A DNA stretch of 64,000 nucleotides from NCBI GenBank assembly GCA_002418835.1, contig DIEX01000020.1, forward strand, positions 62,001-126,000, written 5' to 3'. Within the stretch, counting starts at the first letter, position 1. The number at the start of each line of letters is the position of its first letter. Below, piece after piece: positions 1 through 9,874 of this stretch. Made by a program: the position numbers and the translations under genes. Source of the stretch: Spirochaetia bacterium UBA5763 (GTDB taxonomy: Bacteria; Spirochaetota; UBA4802; UBA5550). Under the pieces are notes generated by a model, which searched no databases, had not been told where the DNA came from, and saw only the letters and a program-made list of their open reading frames with translations.

Positions 1-692
1 TTCCTGTAAGCATCTGCGGCAGGCATATCATCAATTGTATGAATTACATTATTCTCACTTGACGTTATCCTCATCTCTTTAAGGCCGGGAACAGGCTCAA
101 ATCCATGCCTTACCCCTATATTAACCTGTGTTCCTCCATTAATATAAGTGACAACAGCACCGCCTTCAAAAACATCCTCGTCCAGGAATACCTTTGTTTT
201 TTTAAAAGTCCAGTTATCACCCGCAAAACCGCCGAAAACTCTCCAATGAATCGGTATATTCTTCCCAAGCTCCTTAATGAATTTTTCGCCGTCACAGGCC
301 ATTGCATCAGCAAGTATAAAAAGAGTATGCCCCATGCCTTTTGCAGGATGAATTTTTTTTGATATGTCAGACGAAACAGATGAATAATCCCCATCCTTAA
401 ACATTACTTTCAGAGGCTGGACTTCAACTTCATCTCCGCATAAAAATCCCCCTGAAACTGAGTTCATTCCGATCCCCCTTTCAGTAAATGAGGCACCCCC
501 AGTAGTGGCACCTATAACAGGTATACTGGTCAGCAATTTTATTTTTTTAACTATTTTTTTTATATCTGCACTTATTGGCAAGTAAACCACTGCCAGTTTT
601 GGCGTCTCTTTACAGGCACCGAATTTTTCTGAAATTTCCTTTTCCAGTTCCTCATCATTCATTATAACCGGACCGAATGTTACAAGCTGCAT
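1..692 (-). CDS. FIST domain sensory protein (3' end cut by window edge)
   Basis: The open frame runs from ATG at 692 off the left edge, about 230 codons, with AAGGAG about 7 bases before the start. The N-terminus reads MQLVTFGPVIMNDEELEKEI and continues with VIGATTGGASF, a glycine-rich FIST_N-like core. Further on come GGFAGDNW and VFEGGAVV, which are typical of the second half of FIST_N. FIST proteins are small-molecule sensing modules coupled to signalling. The FIST_C part, and any output domain, lies outside the window. It diverges from the PAS/GAF regulator at 968. The family call is from memory of the motifs; the ligand is unknown. Confidence 0.8.
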   Translation of the reverse strand, partial: MQLVTFGPVIMNDEELEKEISEKFGACKETPKLAVVYLPISADIKKIVKKIKLLTSIPVIGATTGGASFTERGIGMNSVSGGFLCGDEVEVQPLKVMFKDGDYSSVSSDISKKIHPAKGMGHTLFILADAMACDGEKFIKELGKNIPIHWRVFGGFAGDNWTFKKTKVFLDEDVFEGGAVVTYINGGTQVNIGVRHGFEPVPGLKEMRITSSENNVIHTIDDMPAADAYR

Positions 693-967
693 ATTATTTC
701 TCCTTAATTCTATAAAGTATAAACTCCTGTTGAATCCTGTAAGATGTTCAACTCAGGAACAATAGAGTATCATAATTAAACAATAAGCTGCATGTACCGG
801 ATAACTGTCAATAATCAGCAATTTAAAACTTAACGACCTAAACGTCTTGAACGAATAATCTAAATAATATAAGACAGATTTGACTTAAACACTTCCACAA
901 CAATTGTCAGGTACAGGTTGACTGAGGATGCAAAAGATATTACATTAAGAATGAAGCTTTATACCTG

Positions 968-2554
968 ATGTCCGGACAGAACATGATGAAAAAGAAAAGT
1001 AATGATGCCTGCAATATTGAATCTGAAAGCATAAGTGTTAAGTCTCTTCTTAATGCATCACTTGACGCAGCATTTCTTTTCAATACAGAAGGTGAACTGG
1101 TTACAATGAACAGGGAAGCTCTTAACAGGCTGAGGAGCACAAAGCCTGGTCTTAAAAATAAATCCTACAGTTTTTTCATAGGAAAAAAATTTGCGGAATT
1201 TTACTCCGCTGATTTTATTTCAGAATGTGAAAAATGCAGAAAATCCGTCCTTAAAACAAAAAAACCGAAAAAATTTGAGTATAACCTTAATGGCAGAATC
1301 CTGGAAATTATTTCATACCCGGTTCAGGATAAAGATAATCCATGCTGTAATTTTGCTGTCTATTCCAGGGATATTACAAAAGAACTTGAAGCAGAAAAAA
1401 AATTAAAAAAACGCGACGAACAGTTTAAAAAACTGATAGAGAATATGTATGCAGGCTATTTTATCACAGATCGTAAAGGCATAATAACATACATAAATGA
1501 TTCAATAAAAAAAAGAGGCGGATTCAATGAGACTGAGCTCATTGGCAGAAATATCATTGACCTGTTCCCCTTTGATGAAATAAAAAAAGTAAAGCGGGCC
1601 ATTGATAAAGTTAAAAATAACGAGATGGTAAAGTTTGAGTCAAAATTTTTAACTAAAAAAAATGAAATGCTGACACTTATTTTTGCAGTTTCACCACTGT
1701 TAACTGAATACGGCGAATATAACGGGATGCAGGCTACCACTACTGATGTAACCCTCCTGAATGAAACCAGAGAAAAACTGCAATATCACATCGAATTTGA
1801 AAAAAAGATTATTGAAATATCTTCAAGCTTTATCAATTTACAGTTTTCAGAAATTGACAAAGCTGTTCTTAATGCCATGAATATCATAGGCCATTTCAAT
1901 AATGAAGAGAGACTGATTCTTTATCTCCTGAACAGCGATCATTCATTATTCTACAAATCTTATGAATGGGTTCTATTAAAAAAATCCCGGGGAGATCTTT
2001 ATCCTGATGAAATCAATATAAAAAAAACCGGTTATATCTTAAGCATACTTGCGAGAAAGGATATCGTTTATTTTCCGGATTTAACAATACTCAGGGCTGA
2101 TGAAAGAGATAAAATTTTATATACCGGGAATACAGTAACATCATCATGCCTTATTATCCCTTTATTTATTAAAAATGACATGCTTGGATTTATTCACATA
2201 GATTCAGTATTGCCGAGGTATAGAACAGAATCGGAAATATCTCTTTTTAAAATGGCCGCGGGGATTATTGCTACAACCATTGAACGCAAACGTATTACAG
2301 GAGCTCTTATAGACGTAATTATTGAAAGGTTATCTGAGAGGGAGAAAGAACTCATCACATATCTCTCCTCCGGTTTCAAATGGCCGGCTGATAAAAGAAG
2401 TATAGGAAAGCAGATGAATGTACTCCCCGGCACACTTGATAAGTTCATGCAGAGAATAAAAGAAAAAATCCGTGCTGATGAGCTTGATATGGTACTGAAT
2501 TTTCTTCAGAAGAATAAAGATCCATTATCATACACATCTATGAACAGCCATTGA
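968..2554 (+). CDS. PAS-PAS-GAF regulator with LuxR-like C-terminus
   Basis: This is a 528-residue soluble protein. The first PAS-like domain covers about residues 25-135 (DAAFLFNTEGELVTMNREAL), the second about 150-265 (AGYFITDRKGIITYINDSI), and a GAF-like domain about 275-440. The C-terminus (about 455-510) reads LSEREKELITYLSSGF, a divergent LuxR/GerE helix-turn-helix. It lacks kinase, GGDEF and phosphatase motifs, so the output is probably DNA binding. There is no clear ribosome site before 968; ATG at 983 (MMKKKS) is an alternative start. The ligand and targets are unknown. It diverges from the FIST gene, which hints at a shared sensory locus but does not prove it. Confidence 0.75.
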   Translation: MSGQNMMKKKSNDACNIESESISVKSLLNASLDAAFLFNTEGELVTMNREALNRLRSTKPGLKNKSYSFFIGKKFAEFYSADFISECEKCRKSVLKTKKPKKFEYNLNGRILEIISYPVQDKDNPCCNFAVYSRDITKELEAEKKLKKRDEQFKKLIENMYAGYFITDRKGIITYINDSIKKRGGFNETELIGRNIIDLFPFDEIKKVKRAIDKVKNNEMVKFESKFLTKKNEMLTLIFAVSPLLTEYGEYNGMQATTTDVTLLNETREKLQYHIEFEKKIIEISSSFINLQFSEIDKAVLNAMNIIGHFNNEERLILYLLNSDHSLFYKSYEWVLLKKSRGDLYPDEINIKKTGYILSILARKDIVYFPDLTILRADERDKILYTGNTVTSSCLIIPLFIKNDMLGFIHIDSVLPRYRTESEISLFKMAAGIIATTIERKRITGALIDVIIERLSEREKELITYLSSGFKWPADKRSIGKQMNVLPGTLDKFMQRIKEKIRADELDMVLNFLQKNKDPLSYTSMNSH

Positions 2555-2593
2555 AAACTGTCATGCTGCCGCACAAGATGAAAGTTTTCCCCT

Positions 2594-3859
2594 TCATATC
2601 CCTATCTCAACTATATCACTCCACTTCGTGGTATAAGCCGGAGACAGAAGTTCCCTCCTCATACCCCAGGGCTTCTCTATCCCAGATGAAGCATAAAAAA
2701 GGGCTCCTGAGCCGTAGGCCCTGTTAATCGAATCAACAGTATTCATGAGAACAGGATCGCCCCTGTACCGTTCATCCAGAAAGAGGTTCATCTGAAGGGT
2801 GCTGCCTGTGACGATTCCGGAGAGCATCACTCCGCACTTTTTATATTTGTACCCATCCCTGTATAATTTCCGCAGGAGCTCAAGACAATATCTTATTATC
2901 ACCGGGGTATTTGCCGTGGCCTCAGGAAGTGATGCACTGAGAGAATCAGCATACTGCGGCATATCTTTAAACCTGTCTGTCATGATAAACACAGTGACCA
3001 CAGAGGCAAAGCCCCGCTGGGCGCGGAGCTTCTCGCTGCACCTGGAGGCGAAGGATGACACGGCCTGCTCCAGATCCTGAAGTGACCCCGTGAGCCTGCC
3101 GAAGGACTTCGATGTCACAATCCCCTTCTTTGGCGGCGGAGCATCATCAAGGCTTATACAGGGCCGCTCTTTAAGCTCAAGGAGTGTGCGGAGTCCCATG
3201 ATGGTCATATTGGCCTTCACCCATTTTTCATTACACCCGGTAAAATCAGCAGCAGTGTATACCCCCCTCTCGCGGAGTTTTGCCGCGTATGCAGGTCCGA
3301 TACCCCAGATGTTCCCTATGTCAACCTTTTCAAGGAACGAACCCGTGTCGCAGCATGTCAGATCAAGTACTCCGCCGGTAGAGGAGCGATCTTTTTTCGC
3401 AAGATGATTGGCGCACTTGGCAAGGGTCTTTGTGGGAGCAATTCCAACGGAGACAGGGATACCTGTCCATTGATACACAGTCTCCTTTATCTTTCTGCCG
3501 TACTCAGTGAGATTGCAGTTCATTCCGGCAAAGGAGAGAAAGGCTTCATCAATTGAGTATATCTCCATCTCGGGTGTAAATGTTGAGAGAACCTGCATCA
3601 CCCTGCGGGAGATGTCGGCGTACAGCGTATAGTTGGATGAGAAGACAGCAGTTTTATGTTTATCCGCAAGGGGTTTTACCTTGAAGTACGGGGAGGCAAA
3701 GGGGAGCCCGATCTCCTTTGCCTCCTCTGACCGGGCCACAATGCACCCGTCATTGTTGGAGAGAACAATTACAGGCCTGTGCCTTATTGCAGGGTTAAAA
3801 AGCCTTTCGCATGAAGCGTAAAAGTTGTTGCAGTCAACAAGGGCGATGCAGCTTTTCAT
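2594..3859 (-). CDS. umuC: DNA polymerase V catalytic subunit UmuC
   Basis: Y-family translesion polymerase, 421 residues, the normal UmuC length. The N-terminus has ALVDCNNFYASCER with the catalytic Asp, then VVLSNNDGCIVARS, and the second acidic motif YSIDEAFL near residue 100. A helix-hairpin-helix (IWGIGPAYAAKL, about residue 190) and the little-finger domain follow. It extends lesions in the SOS response together with cleaved UmuD. I prefer ATG at 3859, with AGGTGA just upstream; GTG at 3865 is also in frame and would overlap the umuD stop. It is the second gene of the umuDC operon. Confidence 0.93.
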   Translation of the reverse strand: MKSCIALVDCNNFYASCERLFNPAIRHRPVIVLSNNDGCIVARSEEAKEIGLPFASPYFKVKPLADKHKTAVFSSNYTLYADISRRVMQVLSTFTPEMEIYSIDEAFLSFAGMNCNLTEYGRKIKETVYQWTGIPVSVGIAPTKTLAKCANHLAKKDRSSTGGVLDLTCCDTGSFLEKVDIGNIWGIGPAYAAKLRERGVYTAADFTGCNEKWVKANMTIMGLRTLLELKERPCISLDDAPPPKKGIVTSKSFGRLTGSLQDLEQAVSSFASRCSEKLRAQRGFASVVTVFIMTDRFKDMPQYADSLSASLPEATANTPVIIRYCLELLRKLYRDGYKYKKCGVMLSGIVTGSTLQMNLFLDERYRGDPVLMNTVDSINRAYGSGALFYASSGIEKPWGMRRELLSPAYTTKWSDIVEIGI

Positions 3860-3861
3860 GG

Positions 3862-4287
3862 TCACCTGACTGTGTGAATCACATGGGCAACAACTCCCCA
3901 GACTTCAAACCCGGAACTCTCTGTAATTTCCACAGGATCATACCCGGGGTTTTCAGGGAGGAGAAAAATTCTTCCATTGATCCGCGACAGCCTCTTGACT
4001 GTGAATTCACCGTTAACTATGGCAACAATGATACTGCCGTTCCTGGCGGAGAGTGCCCTGTCCACAATCAGGATGTCGCCGGAATGAATCCCTGCACCGG
4101 TCATGGAATCACCTGCAACACGGACAAAAAATGTAGCAGCAGGGTGTTCTATCAGGAAATCATTTAGATCCAGGGTGTTTTCAATGTAATCATCAGCAGG
4201 TGACGGGAAACCGGCAGGAACACGCACCACAAATAGAGGGAACTCCCCCCCTCTCACTGAAACAATTCTGAAAAACTCCGGCTTCAT
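3862..4287 (-). CDS. umuD: UmuD, SOS mutagenesis self-cleaving protein
   Basis: S24 LexA/UmuD-type autoprotease of 141 residues. Catalytic Ser lies in VAGDSMTGAGI and catalytic Lys in EFTVKRL. The likely self-cleavage bond is Ala-Gly in RVPAGFPSPADDY near residue 25, matching the UmuD family. There is no N-terminal DNA-binding domain, which separates it from LexA. ATG at 4287 follows a perfect AGGAGG (4293-4298); an in-frame TTG at 4305 would sit inside the upstream palindrome and is less likely. It lies 2 bp upstream of umuC. Regulation is probably by a LexA-type repressor at the inverted repeat 4299-4321. Confidence 0.92.
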   Translation of the reverse strand: MKPEFFRIVSVRGGEFPLFVVRVPAGFPSPADDYIENTLDLNDFLIEHPAATFFVRVAGDSMTGAGIHSGDILIVDRALSARNGSIIVAIVNGEFTVKRLSRINGRIFLLPENPGYDPVEITESSGFEVWGVVAHVIHTVR

Positions 4288-4298
4288 GCTGACCTCCT

Positions 4299-4321
4299 CT
4301 GTCAATATAATAACCTGACAG
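4299..4321 (-). promoter_or_regulatory. Inverted repeat upstream of umuDC, candidate SOS operator
   Basis: Perfect half-sites CTGTCA and TGACAG separated by 11 bases lie directly before the umuD ribosome site. A TTGACT (4326-4331) and a TATATT (4304-4309) spaced by 16 bases overlap it, but a start from that pair would leave almost no leader, so the promoter reading is tentative. The site does not match LexA boxes I know from spirochaetes or proteobacteria. Calling it the LexA-type operator is inference from its position before an SOS operon. Confidence 0.4.
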
Positions 4322-4358
4322 AATTAGTCAACAAATGTTTAGTAAAAAATTACACCCA

Positions 4359-6869
4359 TTAAACAGGCCCGGGCCCCTTTATCTGCACCGGCTTGACGTT
4401 CCAGATATCCTTCGCGTATTCCGCAATAGTACGGTCAGTTGAAAACTTCCCCATACCGGCAGTATTCAGAATAGACATCCTTGCCCACCTCTTTCTGTCT
4501 GTAAATGCTTCAGCAACTCTCTCCTGGCACTTCACGTACGAATCAAAATCCGCAAAGAGCATATATGTATCACCCTGATAGAGCAGTGAATCCACTATGG
4601 GCCTGAATAGATCAGGCTGACTCTTCGAGAAGAATCCGTTCTGAATCTGGTTAATAACTCTTGAAAGCTCAGGATTATTGTTATAATAGTAGAAGGGGTT
4701 GTATCCCGATTTTTTCAGGTTAGCCACACCCTCAGAATCAAGGCCGAAGATGAATATATTCTCATCGCCAACCTCCTCCCTTATCTCAACATTGGCTCCG
4801 TCAAGAGTGCCGATTGTGAGAGCGCCGTTAAGTGCAAACTTCATGTTGCCTGTGCCTGACGCTTCAGTTCCGGCAGTTGATATCTGTTCAGAGAGGTCCG
4901 CTGCTGGTATAATCTTCTCCGCGTTTGACACAGCATAATTTCTGAGAAAGAGGAGCTTCAGCTTATCCCTTACCTGCGGGTCATTATTTACAGCTTCACC
5001 GACAGAATTAATCAGCTTGATAATGAGCTTTGCCATGTAATATCCGGGAGCCGCCTTCCCCGCGAAAATTACAGTGCGCGGCACAAAATTTCCATTGGGA
5101 TTGTCCTTAATCCTGTTATACATTGCTATTACATGGAGGCAGTTAAGCAACTGGCGCTTATATTCGTGGAGCCTCTTAACCTGGATGTCAAAGATCGAAT
5201 CCACATTTACAGCAATGCCGTTATGGCTCATGATGTACCTGGCAAGGAATTCCTTGTTGGCCTTCTTAACATCAAGCCACTGCTGCTGGAAATCCTCCTT
5301 CTCTGAATAGGGTTTAAGTTGTTTCATCTGATAGAGGTCAGTAATCCAACCGTCTCCAATAACTCCTGTTATAAGATTTGACAAACGGGGATTGCATAGT
5401 TTAAGCCATCTGCGCTGTGTTATACCGTTTGTCTTGTTATTGAACTTTTCAGGCCATAATTTATAAAAATCCTTAAATACATGGGTTTTCAGTATCTCTG
5501 AGTGCAGTGCTGCAACACCGTTAAGGGAGTGGCTCCCGATTATGGCAAGGTTTGCCATGCGTACCTTTTTCTCCGGCCCCTCTTCAATAATGGAGAGTTC
5601 ACTAACCATGCTGTTGTTACCAGGGTACATGGAATTCAGCTGTTCAATAAAGCGCCTGTTTATTTCGTATATAATCTGCATATGACGCGGCAGCACCTTC
5701 TCCATGAGGCTCACGGGCCAGCGTTCAAGGGCCTCGGGGAGTATTGTATGATTGGTGTAACCGAAAGTTTTAACAGTTATATCCCATGACTCCTCCCAGC
5801 AAAGACCCTCATCATCCATTAGTATCCTCATGAGATCAGGGATTGCAATTGCCGGGTGAGTATCATTGAGCTGTATGGCGACCATATCAGGAAATTCTTT
5901 AAACCCGGTATGGGTCTTTTTATATCTCCTGACTATATCCTGAATTGTAGCAGAAACGAAAAAATACTCCTGCTTGAGGCGGAGCTCCTTCCCTTCAAAA
6001 ACATTATCATTAGGATAGAGTACCTTGGTAATATTTTCTGAAACTGATTTTTCTGATACTGCTTTAATATAATCACCGTCATTGAAATAGTTCAGGTCAA
6101 ACTCCCGTGATGCCTTTGCAGACCATAACCTCAGGTTGTTAACAGTATTATTCTTATATCCGGGAACCGGAGTGTCATACGCCATTGCCATGATCTCCTC
6201 GGCATCCACCCACCGGTGTTTCAGCTTGCCATCATTATCATGAAACTGCTCAACACGTCCGTAAAAATTTACGTTATATAAAAATTCAGGTCTCGGGAAC
6301 TCCCATATGTTGCCCAGCCGCAGCCAGTTGTCAGGGGTCTCAACCTGGTAGCCGTCCCTTATACTCTGGAAAAATATCCCGTATTCATAGCGTATACCGT
6401 AACCCGCAGAGGGGAGCCCAAGTGTGGCAAGTGAATCCATGAAACAGGCGGCCAGCCTGCCAAGACCGCCGTTACCAAGCCCGGCATCCCACTCTGATTC
6501 ACGCAGTTCTTCAAGACTGTATCCCAGCTCCTTCAGAGCGGTATCTGATTCCTTATATAGTCCCAGGTTAATAAGACTGTTGCCAAGAGTCCTCCCTATG
6601 AGGAACTCAAGAGAAAGGTAGTATACTCTCTTGGCATTTTTCTTGTAATAGGTCTGCTGGGTTTCAAGCCATCTCTCTATAAGTCTGTCTCTTGCAGCAA
6701 GAGCAATACTGCTGTAGCAGTCATGGCGCGTAGCGGAATACTCATCCTTACCCAGTGAAAACTCCATATGATTAACAAATGATTCTTTAATGGATTCAGC
6801 ATCCATTCCTTTAGCTTCATTATTTGACGGTGTCAGCTTCTTTATAGGCCTGTCGCTCTGCTCCAGCAT
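4359..6869 (-). CDS. glgP: Glycogen/starch alpha-glucan phosphorylase
   Basis: GT35 phosphorylase of 836 residues, full length. It releases glucose-1-phosphate from glycogen using pyridoxal phosphate. Visible family blocks are [29 protein letters not shown], the long central [16 protein letters not shown], and the PLP site [19 protein letters not shown] with its lysine. The start has GGAGAGG upstream. It stands alone and transcribes away from the nitroreductase. No other glycogen genes are in the window. GlgP and MalP cannot be separated by sequence alone. Confidence 0.95.
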   Translation of the reverse strand: MLEQSDRPIKKLTPSNNEAKGMDAESIKESFVNHMEFSLGKDEYSATRHDCYSSIALAARDRLIERWLETQQTYYKKNAKRVYYLSLEFLIGRTLGNSLINLGLYKESDTALKELGYSLEELRESEWDAGLGNGGLGRLAACFMDSLATLGLPSAGYGIRYEYGIFFQSIRDGYQVETPDNWLRLGNIWEFPRPEFLYNVNFYGRVEQFHDNDGKLKHRWVDAEEIMAMAYDTPVPGYKNNTVNNLRLWSAKASREFDLNYFNDGDYIKAVSEKSVSENITKVLYPNDNVFEGKELRLKQEYFFVSATIQDIVRRYKKTHTGFKEFPDMVAIQLNDTHPAIAIPDLMRILMDDEGLCWEESWDITVKTFGYTNHTILPEALERWPVSLMEKVLPRHMQIIYEINRRFIEQLNSMYPGNNSMVSELSIIEEGPEKKVRMANLAIIGSHSLNGVAALHSEILKTHVFKDFYKLWPEKFNNKTNGITQRRWLKLCNPRLSNLITGVIGDGWITDLYQMKQLKPYSEKEDFQQQWLDVKKANKEFLARYIMSHNGIAVNVDSIFDIQVKRLHEYKRQLLNCLHVIAMYNRIKDNPNGNFVPRTVIFAGKAAPGYYMAKLIIKLINSVGEAVNNDPQVRDKLKLLFLRNYAVSNAEKIIPAADLSEQISTAGTEASGTGNMKFALNGALTIGTLDGANVEIREEVGDENIFIFGLDSEGVANLKKSGYNPFYYYNNNPELSRVINQIQNGFFSKSQPDLFRPIVDSLLYQGDTYMLFADFDSYVKCQERVAEAFTDRKRWARMSILNTAGMGKFSTDRTIAEYAKDIWNVKPVQIKGPGPV

Positions 6870-6900
6870 ATAATCCTCTCCTGCGGGTTAAAAATTTATG

Positions 6901-7065
6901 ACTTATAGCAATTCACAATAAAATTATTAAGCCGAATGTGTCATTTCGAAGAAGCGATAGCGACTGAGAAACCTTATCTGTCACCAGTATCACAATTAAT
7001 GAAATTTTTCACCCGAAAAAATTATAGGGGTTCAAAATGACAGTATTCTAATTATACCATAAAGG
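6901..7065. repeat. Palindromic intergenic repeat, TGTCATTTCGAA type
   Basis: The 432 bp gap between glgP and the nitroreductase gene holds a left arm TGTCATTTCGAAGAAGCGA (from about 6938) and a loose inverted counterpart TTCAAAATGACAG (from about 7031). TATAGC lies at the left edge and GGCTATAAT at the right. A close copy of the left arm occurs at about 62805. The rest of the gap (7066-7301) is AT-rich. It has a small palindrome, CTGACA-C-TGTCAG, at 7218-7230 upstream of the nitroreductase gene. Confidence 0.55.
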
Positions 7066-7301
7066 CTATAATTTTACTAAATATATAAAACATCCGGAGA
7101 ATGGTCATTTTTTTGTTTAAAATATAATAATAAAAGTCGCCGATTTGAAAGAATTTAATTATATTCTAAAATAGAAGGGTACCATTTACTGTTCCCAAAA
7201 AATCTGTTTTATAATTGCTGACACTGTCAGATTGCCTCTCTCTGAGGGCCTTAGCAATGTCAGAGGGATAATTTTAGAAAAACCGGTTAAGGAGATATAT
7301 T

Positions 7302-7934
7302 ATGGAAACTATAAACTTATTAAAAGAAAGAAGATCTATAAACTTTTTTGATCCTGATAAAACTGTTCCGGAAGAGAAGATCAATGAAATCATTGAAATT
7401 GCCTCCCTTGCCCCTTCCGGACTGAATCTTCAGCCCTGGGAGGTGATTGTTGTTAATGATCCCGGCAGAAAGGAGATACTGAAAAAATGCTCATTTGACC
7501 AGCCTAAAGTTGCAGAAGCCTCTGCAACACTGATAATAATCGCGAATCCCAATGCTGTTGAAGAGAACATTGATAGTGTGCTTAAAAGCTGGGTTGAGCT
7601 TGGTTACATCAATGAGGATGCCGTTGAAACCATGAGAAATATGCCCTTTAAAAATTACGGGGACAAGGAGAGTTTATCACGAAAACTATTTGCTGTGAAG
7701 AACACATCGTTTTTTGCGATGTCCTTAATGATTGCAGCAAAAGGTCTTGGCTTTGAAACTCATCCAATGGACGGATTTTCAGAGGAGAAGATAAAGGCCA
7801 ACTTTAATATTCCGGAGGACAGGATAATACCTTTGTTGATTACGCTGGGATACCCTAAGCCGGGGCTTAAACTGCTGCCGCGCGCCTGGAGGAGAGAGCT
7901 TAAATCCTATGTAAAATACAACAGCTTCAGTTAG
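7302..7934 (+). CDS. Nitroreductase family protein
   Basis: FMN-dependent nitroreductase-fold protein of 210 residues, typical single-domain length. The N-terminus LKERRSINFF and the ASLAPSGLNLQPWEVIVV block are the FMN-binding signature. Near residue 150 it reads MSLMIAAKGLGFETHPMDGF and near 180 IIPLLITLGYPKPG, both usual in the family. Ribosome site AGGAGA lies 8 bases upstream. Members reduce nitroaromatics, quinones or other activated substrates with NAD(P)H; the substrate here cannot be told. Its 3' end overlaps the convergent Cdd1-like gene by 8 bp. Confidence 0.88.
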   Translation: METINLLKERRSINFFDPDKTVPEEKINEIIEIASLAPSGLNLQPWEVIVVNDPGRKEILKKCSFDQPKVAEASATLIIIANPNAVEENIDSVLKSWVELGYINEDAVETMRNMPFKNYGDKESLSRKLFAVKNTSFFAMSLMIAAKGLGFETHPMDGFSEEKIKANFNIPEDRIIPLLITLGYPKPGLKLLPRAWRRELKSYVKYNSFS

Positions 7935-8214
7935 CAGGGAATTCTTTATCCTTCCAGTTCCACCATTTCAGAAGTTCAGGATCATGTTCTCTTTCTGTTG
8001 CGAAATATACAGCGCAGCGGAATACATAGAGGACACAGCGATCCTGGACTTTTCCTGTAATTGAGTTAAGCTCATCATAAAGCTTCCGTGGGTCCCGTCC
8101 TTTAAGGTCTGAAACTTTTCTCATACCCAGCATATAAAGATCCTCAGACATGCTCCTCCCTATACCGGGTATCTTCTGAAATTCCTTCAGCACAGCAGTT
8201 TTTTCGAAAGTCAT
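7927..8214 (-). CDS. Cdd1-like helix-hairpin-helix protein
   Basis: A 95-residue protein matching the 'pathogenicity locus' Cdd1 family. It has a helix-hairpin-helix FQKIPGIGRSMSEDLYMLG, then LKGRDPRKLYDELN, RCVLYVFRCAVYFA and a tryptophan-rich end LLKWWNWKD. The family has a DNA-binding-like fold but no settled function. I choose ATG at 8214, which overlaps the SRAP stop as ATGA and has GGAG 7 bases upstream; ATG at 8229 is in frame but lacks a good site. Translational coupling to the SRAP gene suggests a shared role in DNA maintenance, which is inference. Confidence 0.8.
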   Translation of the reverse strand: MTFEKTAVLKEFQKIPGIGRSMSEDLYMLGMRKVSDLKGRDPRKLYDELNSITGKVQDRCVLYVFRCAVYFATEREHDPELLKWWNWKDKEFPAN

Positions 8215-8882
8215 ATCATCTCCAGGCATCTTAAAGAATTATTATGCGGCGAATTTACAAATTCAGAAACAGGGTAAAATTCTATTTCGTCATCGTCAGC
8301 AGGTTTAATCAGATTTTTAATTTCATTAACCGGAAGGGAATCATCAAACCATAGTTTAATGTCATTCTGCATAATCACCACAGGCATTCTGTCATGTATT
8401 GCCTTAAGCTTCCCGCATGCTGATGTTGTTATTATGGTAAAGGTTTCAAGCACTTCATTCTCAGTCTTATTCCATGATTCATGAAGTCCGGCAAGGAACA
8501 TTGGAGCAGTTCCGTTCTCTCCTTTCATCCTGATAAAAAAGGGTTTTTTACATCCTGTTTCATTGCGCCATTCATAAAATCCGCTTACAGGGATTATGCA
8601 TCTTCTTTTTCTGAAAGCATTCTTAAAAGAGGGTTTATCCTTCAGAGTTTCACCTCTGGCATTTATGAGTCTGCTGCCGATCTTATCATCTTTTGCCCAT
8701 GATGGGACCAGCCCCCATTTTTTCAGAGAGAGTACACGTTTACCCTCTTTAAGGGAAACTACAGCCGCGTAATGAGAGGGGGCAACATTAAAACTTTCAA
8801 TATAATCAGCATCAACCTCATCAAAAAGATCTGACATCTTCATTTTCCCGATAGGGATAACCTGGGCAAATCTTCCGCACAT
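8211..8882 (-). CDS. SRAP domain protein (YedK/HMCES family)
   Basis: Abasic-site crosslinking protein of 223 residues. The catalytic Cys2 in MCGRFAQ becomes the N-terminus after Met removal. Supporting residues are visible: Asn in RLINARGET, Glu in VSGFYEW and His in AIHDRMPVV. The family covalently traps abasic sites in single-stranded DNA and shields them. GGAG precedes the ATG. It heads a two-gene unit with the Cdd1-like protein, overlapping by 4 bp. Together with umuDC 4 kb away it forms a loose DNA-damage neighbourhood. The start is fixed by Cys2. Confidence 0.92.
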   Translation of the reverse strand: MCGRFAQVIPIGKMKMSDLFDEVDADYIESFNVAPSHYAAVVSLKEGKRVLSLKKWGLVPSWAKDDKIGSRLINARGETLKDKPSFKNAFRKRRCIIPVSGFYEWRNETGCKKPFFIRMKGENGTAPMFLAGLHESWNKTENEVLETFTIITTSACGKLKAIHDRMPVVIMQNDIKLWFDDSLPVNEIKNLIKPADDDEIEFYPVSEFVNSPHNNSLRCLEMI

Positions 8883-9085
8883 TTTACAACTCCATATAAT
8901 AAAAAATAATTAAAATACTTAGTCTATATAGTATTTCAGCTCATAACACATTACAATCTATAATCTTTTTAACAAAATATTTTTAGCTTTACACAGTATT
9001 GCAAATCGATTATATAGTTTCAGCTGAAAATTGTCATTACGAAAGACCCTCAGGGGATGAAGCAATCTTAACCGGGCAGAAAATT

Positions 9086-9874
9086 ATGCAATTCAAAAAC
9101 TTTAAAATACATGTCTACAGGGGATATGTCCAGAACAATTACCTTGTGGAGTACAGCGACAAAATACTCATGGTTGACGGTGCATGCAGACCTGACATGG
9201 AGAAGATTGCACTCTTTGTAAAAGAAAAGCTCGGCAGAAGCATGGCAGATATTAAGCTCACTGCTGTTACACACTGCCATCCCGACCATGCGGGAGCTGC
9301 ACATCTTTTACGCGAGAAGTACGGAATTCCTGTGGCAGCCCCCTACGACATAGATGTCTGGTACTCCGGTGTCGGAGGTTTTTTCCAGCATTTATCCGAC
9401 ACGTTCCAGGCAAACTTCATGGCAATGAAGATGAAGACAAAGCTGAAGCGCCTCTATTACAGAAGAAAACTTAATCCTGATTACAAGATCTTTGACGGCT
9501 CAGAGCTCCCTCATTTCAGCGACTGGAGAGCTATACACGCGCCGGGGCACACAAGCCACAACATCATGCTATATAATGAAGAGAACCGGCTTCTATATAT
9601 TGCGGATTCAATAATTGACAGCAACGGAAAGTTCCTTCCGCCGGTACCTGTGTTATTCCCCTCAGAGATGAAAAAGTCTCTGCTTAAGATAAAGGAGCTT
9701 AAACCTGACATCATACTACTGGCACACTCCCCTTCACCATTTCTTCCCTATAATGAGGAGATGGTTGATAAAACCCTGCGGAAGGTTGACGCTAAAGATC
9801 CTTTCTTTATCAGATTATTTTATCTCATCTCCAAGTTTACCGGTGAGTACAGGAGAAGAAGAGAGAAACCGTGA
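9086..9874 (+). CDS. Metallo-beta-lactamase-fold hydrolase
   Basis: MBL-fold enzyme of about 262 residues. The metal motif THCHPDHAG (HxHxDH) is near residue 60, the later metal His is in HAPGHTSHNIM, and Asp is in LYIADSII. The C-terminal LLAHSPSPF supplies the last family His. It is most like glyoxalase-II-type thioesterases and lactonases; the substrate is not predictable. The frame extends to TTG at 8999, but ATG at 9086 (MQFKNFKIHVYRG) starts just before the fold and is preferred. No strong ribosome site is visible. It is monocistronic and divergent from the SRAP gene. Confidence 0.85.
   Translation: MQFKNFKIHVYRGYVQNNYLVEYSDKILMVDGACRPDMEKIALFVKEKLGRSMADIKLTAVTHCHPDHAGAAHLLREKYGIPVAAPYDIDVWYSGVGGFFQHLSDTFQANFMAMKMKTKLKRLYYRRKLNPDYKIFDGSELPHFSDWRAIHAPGHTSHNIMLYNEENRLLYIADSIIDSNGKFLPPVPVLFPSEMKKSLLKIKELKPDIILLAHSPSPFLPYNEEMVDKTLRKVDAKDPFFIRLFYLISKFTGEYRRRREKP

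Noticed and set aside
4304..4331. Firm sigma-70 promoter for umuDC
   Set aside because: TTGACT and TATATT are well spaced, but the transcript would begin at the ribosome site. Only the palindrome is reported.
8999..9085. TTG start 29 codons earlier for the MBL hydrolase
   Set aside because: No ribosome site, and the family fold starts just after ATG 9086.
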